A DNA stretch of 36,428 nucleotides from NCBI GenBank assembly GCA_900660155.1, contig CABFPE010000201.1, positions 755,183-791,610 on the forward strand. The letters are read 5' to 3'. Below, in pieces: positions 22,154 through 30,286 of the stretch. The number at the start of each line of letters is the position of its first letter. Position 1 is the first letter of the stretch. Made by a program: the position numbers and the translations under genes. The stretch comes from Hofstenia miamia (Eukaryota; Xenacoelomorpha; Acoela; Hofsteniidae). Below the pieces are notes generated by a model that was not told the origin of the DNA, made no database searches, and was given only the letters and a program-made list of their open reading frames with translations.

Positions 22154-23294
22154 ATGCCTCGGAATCGTTTGCTTACCGAACTGGAAAAGGGACAAATTCT
22201 TGCTTACAAACGTGAAAATGTCAGTTTACGTGAAATTGGAAGAAGAATTAACGGTTCCCACATCGTTGTAAGAAATTTTTTGGCTAATCCTTCAACTTAC
22301 GGGACTAAAAGAACAGGAGGGCCGAAGAAAAAACTGTCCAGGAGAGCTGAACACAGAATTATTCGCGTGGCTAGCAATTCCATGAAGTCTCTGAAGCAAA
22401 TTCAGACGGACCTAAATTTGAATGTTTCAACAGCAACTGTACATCGTGTTCTCAAGAGTGACCCGAATGTCGTACGACAGAAACTTGCGACGGCCCCAAG
22501 ACTTTTGGATCGACACAAAGTCGCCAGACTCGATTTCGCCCACGCCCACATGAGTCAAAATTGGTCTAAGGTAAGAGGCATTGTGGATAATCACTTTTAT
22601 TTTCCTATGATTAAATTGCTGTAATTAATTTTAGATACTTCTACTCAAAGCTAAAAATATAACAGTTGTTTAGGTTCTCAACAAATTATAACGCATTAAT
22701 AAGTGTTAAATTTCATTTTCAGGTGATATTTTCAGACGAGAAGAAGTTCAACCTTGATGGACCTGACGGCTTCAATGGTTACTGGAGAGATCTTCGAAAG
22801 GAGCCAATGGTATTTTCGAGAAGAAACTTTGGGGGAGGCAGTCTGATGGTCTGGGGAGCCTTTTGTTCCGAACTGATGCTTCCCATACAATTCACTTCGT
22901 GTAGAAGAACAGTATGGAATACAACGGTGTGCTGCAGAGCGGCTTAGCGCCATTTTTTGATGATAAAGATGTCTCTGAGTGGACTTTTCAGCAAGATAAT
23001 GCGGCTGTACATACCAGTCGGTTCACGAAAACGTGGCTACAGCAACACGGAATCGCTGTCATGAGCTGGCCCTCTTGCTCCCCTGATCTAAATCCAATGG
23101 AAAACGTGTGGGGCATTCTGGTGAGACGTTTGTATGCAGAAAATAGGCAATTCGAAACCGTTCAGGACTTGTGAGTTGCAGTACAGGAAGCTTGGAATCA
23201 TGTCGCTGGAGAAACACGAGAAAAATTGGTTGAAGCAATGCCAAATCCCATTTTCGAACTTATTTCACGCAAAGGAGGTGGTTTTATTAACTAA
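22154..23294 (+). pseudogene. Tc1/Tc3-like transposase, one intron, disabled
   Basis: Cut-and-paste transposase of the DDE superfamily. Exon 1 (22154-22570, 139 codons) starts MPRNRLLTELEKGQI and holds two helix-turn-helix regions, with RRIN and a GRPK-like GGPKKK linker. A 152-bp GT-AG intron (22571-22722) follows NWSK, and exon 2 opens [20 protein letters not shown]. Catalytic residues are Asp in FSDE, Asp in QQDNAAVHTS and Glu in SPDLNPMENVWG, 34 residues apart (DD34E). [12 protein letters not shown] is also present. Two lesions are visible: loss of one base near 22902-22910, which moves the frame before NSMEYNGVL, and TGA at 23172-23174, after which the frame continues VAVQEAWNH to TAA 23292-23294. 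Start and length (about 330 aa) fit the family. Confidence 0.9.
22571..22722 (+). other. Intron of the Tc1-like transposase
   Basis: The donor is AAG|GTAAGA and the acceptor is CATTTTCAG|GTG, in phase 0. Removing it rebuilds the family-conserved NWSKVIFSDE. Without splicing, the first exon frame runs to a stop at 22622-22624. Confidence 0.85.
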
Positions 23295-23578
23295 ACTTTG
23301 TCTTGTTGTTGATATCATTGCTGGTTTTATTAATTGTGTAACGGTTATTGATGATGTAATTGCTGGTTTTATAGTTATGAAACGTTATTTTCAACGTATT
23401 TTTGCGTTTTTCAACACCATAATCAATAAATTTGTAATTTTGCATGAATTTAGCTTTTATTTTACAATTTCCTTTTCGTTACTAATGATTCTGAAAGTTT
23501 CAGATAGCAAACTAAAAAAATTATTTTTAGAATTATTTTTCAATAATATTTCGCTTGGTTTTATAGTTATGACACGCA

Positions 23579-23581
<3 letters not shown>

Positions 23582-23612
<31 letters not shown>

Positions 23613-23772
23613 NNNNNNNNNNNNNNNNNNNNNNNNNNNNNNNNNNNNNNNNNNNNNNNNNNNNNNNNNNNNNNNNNNNNNNNNNNNNNNNNNNNNNNNN
23701 NNNNNNNNNNNNNNNNNNNNNNNNNNNNNNNNNNNNNNNNNNNNNNNNNNNNNNNNNNNNNNNNNNNNNNNN

Positions 23773-23802
<30 letters not shown>
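23582..23802. repeat. (TA)n microsatellite split by a 160-N gap
   Basis: TA repeat at 23582-23612 and 23773-23802 surrounds Ns at 23613-23772. It is an assembly gap inside or beside the microsatellite that received the Tc1 insertion. The true length is unknown. Confidence 0.9.
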
Positions 23803-23804
<2 letters not shown>

Positions 23805-24362
23805 CCACTTCGTGTTTGCTTATTCCCAATGTACGACCAAGCCAGTGACTAATTAGGAACAGAGGATTGTTTGTAAAATAACATTTGGTTTAGGTTTACC
23901 ATAGTTTATCACAGTGGTTAGATAAGTTATTGAAGAAATATATTTGATTTTTTAGAAAAATTAAAAGGTGCTCTCCAAATTAAAAAGAATAAATCGAAAA
24001 TCAAGCTACGATGTGAAGTCGTGTTTAAAAGCATGCCAATAAAAGAGCCAATTAAATATATTATTTCATTAATACCAGAAGATCACATTCTCATTTTACA
24101 CCCTAAGAAATTTATTAAAATATTGGAAGTTTACAAGTAATTTATATGAAATCCGGGAGAAAAACAGTTACTCACATAAAATTATTAAAAAGTACATTGA
24201 TAAAGCAATCACCCAACACCCACTCACAAAAAAGAACACGATGTAATGCATTTATTGGAAACTGCCCTTCATTGATTCAAACAAAGTCCACTTCAATTTA
24301 GCTCAAGTTCAATTTTTTCTCTTCACTGAAACTTGTTTGTTCAATCTTGACCCTGAAAAATT
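23803..24362. other. Possible 5' part of the non-LTR remnant
   Basis: A short frame near 24010-24135 (KSMPIKEPIKYIISLIPEDH) may be old retroelement coding sequence, but no motif decides it. Otherwise nothing was seen. Confidence 0.3.
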
Positions 24363-25435
24363 TTGTTGAAAATAGGGATCGTAGAGGCGGTGGTCTTATG
24401 CGAATTGTACCAAAACTTTTATATTCAATACGTAAAAAGGAACTTGAATCGGATCATTCTGTTTTTGAATTATGGATCGCAATTAGATCACCTAAAAATG
24501 AATTCACTAAACATATCAGGTGACTTTAACACCTACCATTTCAATTTTTATGAAAGAATTATGCGTAAACTACGTATAAAACTTATATTTTCGAAATCTT
24601 CAGTGAACACGCACTCTGTATTTATATTAGAATACATTCTTCTAAACAAAAGGGGAATTTTTTAAACCGTTTCATTGGAAAATCAAATAGTCTCAATAGT
24701 GACATTCTAGAAAGTTCTATTAATAAAAAATTTACTGATAAAAAAAGATACTAAATCATTTAAATCAGACAATTAAAGAATTAGGTAAATTTTCCTAAAA
24801 CTCCTCTATAAGAACTTAGGCTATCTAACTTAAGAGAATTAGAAACTATTGTACAAAATTTAGAAAAAATAAAGCTCCAGGTTCCACTAATTTACCTTAC
24901 TTTATTATTAAGACATTTTTTCAAATAATTGGCGACCATCTATTATTTGCATTTATTCAATGTATAGTTGAAAACAGATTTCCGGAGATAACGAATTTTG
25001 AGATTTTGGCGATTAGTCTTGTAGAATAGCGACACGCGTAACACGCGGACAAAATAAACACTAATTTAGGGTCAAACACGATAGGAAATAAAATGAAATA
25101 CTCAACAAATTTAAAATATAATCGATTTAAACCGATAACTTGTCATAATTCAGCATATTTGCAGCACGCGGTAACACGCGATAGCACGCGGTATATATTT
25201 AAGCAACATAGCATATAAAACCACGAAGTCATATAATAATAATTATCTTTAAATAAAAAATAACAAAATATAATGGCATAATTAAGCAAATCTATAAACT
25301 TTTGGTTTAAATCAAGTTTTGATCTTTAGTAAATTTCTTCATTAATGGGAAGGGCTACAGCAATTTTCAGCGTAAACAAATCATACACTATAAGCGATTA
25401 TATATTAAAATGACATGAAGTGTCAAAAACTTTAC

Positions 25436-25690
25436 ATTTATTTATTTATTGGGAACCGAAAGGGCTATGCCTGAATCGTCCTAGAGAGTAACCTCCTCGT
25501 GGTGGTTCCTGGAGAAGCGGAGACGCTGAGCCAATACTTGATGGGCGCGTCGCTTTGCGGAGTCCCGAACCTAGAGTGGACGTTAAACAATANTCCGTTG
25601 ACTGGTAGAGTAACCCCGACCACATTTATTTATATGGGGTGATGGCTTCGTAAGGCATTCGCTAGAAGCCCTAATCTTATTCAGAATCTA
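25436..25690 (-). mobile_element. GC-rich patch, possible 3' ends of truncated retroelement(s)
   Basis: Base composition jumps to roughly half GC against an AT-rich background. Read on the minus strand it ends CCCTTTCGGTTCCC followed by an AATAAATAAATAAAT tail (25436-25450). A second ATAAATAAATG lies at about 25623-25634. Simple-repeat tails like these mark 3' ends of non-LTR elements or SINEs. A single N at 25593 is an assembly joint. No coding sequence is recognised. Confidence 0.4.
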
Positions 25691-25850
25691 GCAATAACAC
25701 TAAACAAAAATTTGATTATTTTATTGACTAAATAGTAAACAAACCTTAATAAACATTTGTTTGTAATATAATGAAATGAAAATTGTGGTTAATATTACAA
25801 TTCTGAAAATCCATATTACTGTATTACATTGAAAATTAATATAACTCTAA

Positions 25851-26116
25851 CAGGGTTATCGAGTACTCGGAGTGTTAAGAATTCAAACTCGTAAAAGGCA
25901 AAACTCGATCGAAAAAACTCGGAAGAGAAATCATCAAAACTTGATTGAAAATACGGTTAAACTTCAATTTCTTTACCAATCGCAAATAACTATTTTTTAG
26001 CATATTATAACTGTACAATAAATGATTTTACCCAAACAAGCTCGGAATTAGAAGAAAACTCGCTCGAACTCGGAATTTTCTTTAATAAAACACTCGAACT
26101 CGATTTGAAAACCCTG
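25851..26116. mobile_element. hAT-like MITE with CTCG repeats
   Basis: The left end is CAGGGTTATCGAGTACTCGG and the inverted right end is CAGGGTTTTCAAATCGAGTT. Flanking 8-mers AACTCTAA (25843-25850) and AACTGTAT (26117-26124) agree at 6 of 8 positions, as expected for an old hAT target duplication. About ten ACTCG or CTCGG motifs are spread inside, resembling hAT subterminal repeats. Non-coding, 266 bp. Confidence 0.65.
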
Positions 26117-27479
26117 AACTGTATTATTATACAAATTCTTCTTCAAAAATTGTGATCAATTGAATTTATATGTATTTTGCTTGTAAAAGCGAAAAAAGGA
26201 TACTTGTTATTCCAATTAATGAAGATATTTCACTGAAGATAAAGACTTGATTTAAATCAAAAGTTTATAGATTTGCTTAAACATACTGTTATATATTGAA
26301 ATTTTTTAGTTAAATATAATTATTTTTACATGACTTCGTGGTTTTATATGCTATGTTGCTTAAATATATACCGCGTGCTATCGCGTGTTACCGCGTGCTG
26401 CAAATATGCTGAATTATGACAAGTTATCGGTTTATAGCGATTATATTTTAAACTTTTTGAGTATTTTATTGTATTTCCTATCGTTTTTTACCCTAAAGTA
26501 GTGTTTTGCTTGTCCGCGTGTTACGCGTGCTCTGCGTGTCGCTATTCTACAAGTTCGCCTAAGTTACTTATGAGTATTAATGAGTAATATGAAATCTGAA
26601 TATATTAAAACCGATCGAGGAGTGTCTCGAAACACAGTACTAAGACCAATTTTATTTGCAATATATGTAAATGGCATTATGAAACATGAGAAACATAGTT
26701 AAATATATCAACTTGCTGACGACATTTGCCTCATAAATACTGATAATGATGGATTTAAAGCCATGAAAAATTTACAATGCTATAAAATATTTCTATTCAA
26801 AAAACGCAATTCATAATAGTTCCCCCCAATTCTGTAAAAGAAATGACAGATAAGATCAAATTTAGTGTTAACAGCGTTCAGATAAAACAAAGTGATCATG
26901 TTACATATTTAAGCGTTCATATTGACAAAGACTTAAACTTTGATAAATTTCTCCTAAAAAGATACAAAATATTGCTTCTGGCGCTAGATACTTATACCAG
27001 TTAAGAAATTTCGTACCAGATAATCACATTCAACTATTGCATGCAATTACATCATTGTTCATTTTTATTAATTAATCTTAATACAAAAAACCGCTATTTA
27101 TTATCAAAAAAACGTCTATTTGGTCACTGAAAAGATGAAATTTTGCGCGTAAGCATAACCATGTTACTGAATACAGACGAAGGTATAATATATTGTCCAT
27201 GCTATATCAAATACAGTTTCATGCAGCGGCAATTTTATTTAAGCATAAATATGGCAGACAATCAACTTCTTTTCGTGATCATTACTTAAAAGTAAATCCA
27301 CGATCACATAAGTTTATTTGCAGCAGCCTCTAATACTTGGAACAATTTAGACAATGAGACTAGAGTAGAATAAAATTTAAAAAATTTTTTAAAAAATTAC
27401 AAAGTGCATTTTTACACCGGCATGCTAAAGACATTTTCCTATTTCTTACACTGAGTTCACACATGGCTTACTTAATATA

Positions 27480-27900
27480 GTGATTTATAAGAGAATGGCT
27501 GTGGTGACAATTCTAAGTGCTTGGAGCACAGTGATAGTGGTATATATTGCTGGGTATATTGCCTACAGCCTTACTCATCATTCAAATGTTTGTTGTGAAA
27601 TGCTCTTTATTGGCAATGCATCTGAACTTCAAATTGGAGAAGAATTTAAGTATTTGCAGGATCTCCCTAAAGGATCATTGACTGTTCCCTCCAATGCTCT
27701 GGGCCAGTGATGCTCTTGCCTTGCGTGGCTTTACACTTAAGCATATTCGAACGTCGAGTCTGCCAGCATGGAGACTGTCCTCAGACAATTTATTCATTTC
27801 TCATGTGAACATACTGATTTTAGTGATTTAGTAAATAGAAAGGTCTCCAACATTTTTGTAATAACCAACGGAAGCTGTCAACAGATATTTTAGTAGCAGA
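27480..27900 (+). pseudogene. Transposase C-terminal remnant (P/THAP9-like, tentative)
   Basis: The frame 27480-27710 contains VVYIAGYIAYSLTHHSNVCC and FKYLQDLPKGSLTVPSNALG before a TGA. A shifted frame continues with ESASMETVLRQFIHFSC and DLVNRKVSNIFV. The order YIAGYI ... C-C ... G-LTVPS ... Asn-Ile-Phe recalls the C-terminal region of P-element/THAP9-type transposases. I did not see catalytic residues. The ATG is not a reliable start. Frameshift and stops show decay. Another transposase family is possible. Confidence 0.45.
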
Positions 27901-28124
27901 CACGGTGCGAGACTTCAAAAGAAGACAAAGACAGAAGGTCTCTTGAATGCTTCTTTTAAGTGCTAATATGTTTTTTTTGTATTGCTTATTTTCATTTTAC
28001 TAATCGGTAGTAAGGCATAATAATAATTGTTAACTGCTTATTTAGTTGTTCTTATTAATGCATAATGGCCTTCTATTTTTTCTTTAAAAAATGTAAAATA
28101 GTTTTTAAAGTAATCCCTGGTTCA

Positions 28125-28231
28125 CCACATACATCGTGATGATTCTCGCATCTGGTATACTGATGCATCAGAACAAGGTCTAGGACTGGTGACACCCGAT
28201 TTAACCCCTTTCTCTTATACTCAGTCTACTC

Positions 28232-28270
<39 letters not shown>

Positions 28271-28490
28271 TAAAGAAACGCAAGCACTAGCCCTACATTT
28301 TGTTCAAACTTATCCCTCGCCCGCGCCTGCAATTCCGGTAAAAGACACCGCCATATTTCCTATCCGTTTATCCTCCGATGATGGTACGCATCAAATCAAT
28401 TATAGTTCGATGGATTCCTACACATATCAACCTCGCCGATGCTCCATCTCGATATATCACTCAGGCTCAACCACCACTAAACTTCGAATA
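28125..28490 (+). pseudogene. Retroelement RNase H fragment split by (TA)n
   Basis: The frame from about 28113 reads LVHHIHRDDSRIWYTDASEQ, then GLGLVTPDLTPFSYTQSTL, and enters a TA microsatellite. After the repeat another frame reads HKETQALALHFVQTYPSPAP and VKDTAIF. A third reads IVRWIPTHINLADAPSRYIT and ends at TAA. TDAS, KETQAL and WIP-x-x-x-N-x-AD-x-x-SR are RNase H landmarks of LTR or DIRS-type retroelements. At least one frameshift follows VKDTAIF and the middle of the domain is missing. The exact element class is unresolved. Confidence 0.6.
28235..28268. repeat. (TA)n microsatellite inside the RNase H remnant
   Basis: About 34 bp of TA repeat lies between FSYTQSTL and HKETQAL of the RNase H frame. 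Confidence 0.9.
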
Positions 28491-29463
28491 ACTCTTCCAA
28501 CTCACAGCAAACTTTTAATTTGAATATTTTTGTGAATTTTGTGATTTCAATTTTCAATATTGTAATTTTATTCCTGAATTCGCATAACTATGCCCATTTT
28601 GTAAATCACAGTTTAGTTGGTTTTAGTTTTTGATCTGTATTACATGTGAAGAGAAAAATGTAAAACTAGTGCTTGCGCTTCTTTTTTAAAAAAATTACAA
28701 ATAGAAAATACATTTATTTAGTAAACATGTTTCGCTACATAATTATAGCTTCCACAGTGATAAAAATGAGGGGAATACAATATAATTGTTTTGAAAGAAA
28801 TGACGCAATTATAATTGCTTCGGCGGTTATGTTGTAAGCAGTCTAAGCTATAATTCAAAAATATTGTTATTTTGGTTGATTGTAATGCAAAAAATTTCAG
28901 ATCTTAAGTGGCCTTTTAGGTGTTTTTTAATCCTAGCTTGTAGATATCTTGTTTCCCCAATGTATGTATATTAATGTTACTTCAACAAAGGTTTCATCAT
29001 TTTTCAATAATATAGATCCTATTCCACTGCTGTGATTAGTGTTCAACCTTAGAAATTGGCGCTAAAATTATGTAGGGACTACTATTTAGCTTCAGCAACG
29101 ATTAATATAAACCAGCAGTTTCTTTAGCAGCCTATACTTCAAATTAAATTAATCGAAGTGAAATTTCTTATTTTCTTAATTTATAATTATATTCTATTTT
29201 AAAATATAAAGAGTTTCAGTAAAATTTGTTTGAAATACATAAACTTAAAGGTCTCAAAGAACAGTGCGAGAATCTTAATAGTGATATTGATTTTCATCAA
29301 TTAAGAAAATTTAGAAAAACATTGAAGGAATTCCTTAATCATAATATTCATGAACAATATAATCCAGACTGAATTTGCAGCTGGTTTCTATCTTTTAATT
29401 GTTGTTATTGCCGTGTTACAAGACCTACTTATAAATGAAATGTAGATTTTTTTTTGAAATTAC
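28491..29463. other. AT-rich non-coding stretch
   Basis: No gene or transposon terminus was recognised. Confidence 0.4.
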
Positions 29464-29709
29464 ATATGTGACCAGTCACGCAAAAGAGTGCTATCCCCAA
29501 AGAAAAGTAATTTTGAGAAAACGGCGCTTTAAATAGAGAGCTGTATTCGCTTAAATAGAATAACTCAACGTCACAAACTAACTAAAATACTTCATGTCAT
29601 GATTTACCTGTAAAATATAATGTTTACCATTACTTTTTGATTTGCCACAAAAATTGAAAAAATGTTAATTAATCCGAATAGTACCCTTTCCGGGTGACAG
29701 GTCATATAT
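29464..29709. mobile_element. MITE with TGTGACC-type ends
   Basis: The left end ATATGTGACCAGTCACGCAA and the inverted right end ATATATGACCTGTCACCCGG are imperfect inverted repeats, followed in both by an AAAGRGTRCTAT-like block. About 245 bp, non-coding. The target duplication is not clear. Confidence 0.55.
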
Positions 29710-30286
29710 TTGTTTATGTATGTTAACCAATATTTTATTATTACTATTATACGCAATTTATTCGAAAATCAGGCTGTAAATTAAAATCCAAATTCTCGAC
29801 ATAGAGGAACAGCAAGAAATGCATATCATTATCATCTGCGGATTAAACACAAGTAAATGAATACTTTTAATATTATAATCAAATATAGTAAAATGTAATT
29901 GAATGGAACATTGAATTTTAAAAGCATTTTTTGACAATAATATCCGAATATTTAAATTTAACAAGTGCATTTCTATCTTGTGCAATATATTTAAAAATAT
30001 AAACATTTATATATAATTTTCTGATGAGATTCATCTCAGAATATCAAATAGAAAGAAATTTTTTCATTGCTTATGAATTGTCTACTCAAAAAAACATAAC
30101 ATTATTTAAATCACAAACGCATTATGATACTAATAACTAAAAGCCCTAAAAGAAAATATTGTTAATTGAGATAATCTATTTGAAATTATAATGATGAAAA
30201 TAAAGAACAATCTATACTTGTAATAAACCTACGAGATATTTAAACTAGAAATGTATTCAAAAAACACAACATTTATACAAAATTTT
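29710..30286. other. Downstream flank of the TCERG1-like gene
   Basis: Probable 3' UTR and intergenic DNA. No poly(T) tract, which would betray a retrocopy's poly(A) tail, follows the stop codon. TTTATT, the complement of AATAAA, occurs at about 29733 and 29757. The frame at 29758-30006 has no known motif. Confidence 0.4.

Larger units (their letters stand above)
21592..23581 (+). mobile_element. Tc1/Tc3-like transposon with IR/DR ends
   Basis: About 1990 bp flanked by TA (21590-21591 and 23582-23583). The inverted ends are about 218 bp long and alignable throughout (left 21592-21808, right 23364-23581). Each arm carries an outer direct repeat (TCATAACTATAAAACCAAGC) and an inner one (TCATAACTATAAAACCAGC), the IR/DR layout known from Sleeping Beauty-type elements. 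A degenerate third unit lies at about 23319-23340. The element encodes an intron-containing transposase (22154-23294) and is interrupted between the left arm and the gene by a TTAA MITE. Its right border is in a TA microsatellite next to a 160-N gap. Confidence 0.9.
25018..26553. mobile_element. Long-TIR element with CACGCG arrays
   Basis: The left arm (25018-25351) and right arm (26212-26553) are inverted copies of about 335 bp. Both start CTTGTAGAATAGCGACACGC and both carry a second cluster of CACGCG units about 130 bp in. TIR similarity may extend outward to GGCGA on both sides. No transposase is present. The core contains a GC-rich retroelement-like piece and a hAT-like MITE. The element sits inside a non-LTR RT remnant. 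The superfamily is not recognised. Confidence 0.85.
24363..27460 (+). pseudogene. Non-LTR retrotransposon (APE-RT type) remnant, interrupted
   Basis: Fragments in changing plus-strand frames follow a jockey/CR1-like ORF2 order. RDRRGGGLMRIVPKLLYSIR (about 24379) is endonuclease-like, and SGDFNTYHFNFYE (about 24515) matches the GDFN endonuclease motif. NLEKIKAPGSTNLPYFIIKT (about 24860) is the start of RT. After the insertion, TDRGVSRNTVLRPILFAIYV (about 26610) corresponds to GVPQGSVLGPILF, and YQLADDICLIN (about 26707) holds the catalytic A-DD box. VTYLSVHIDKDLNF (about 26910) and RRYNILSMLYQIQFHAAA (about 27180) are C-terminal blocks. Many stops and frameshifts are present. The element at 25018-26553 splits RT, and about 80 expected residues are missing around the break. 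Dead and old. Confidence 0.75.

Noticed and set aside
23134..23856. Frame of 240 codons across the N gap
   Set aside because: It is made of the transposon's right inverted repeat, a TA microsatellite (Tyr-Ile repeat) and Ns, so it is not a gene.
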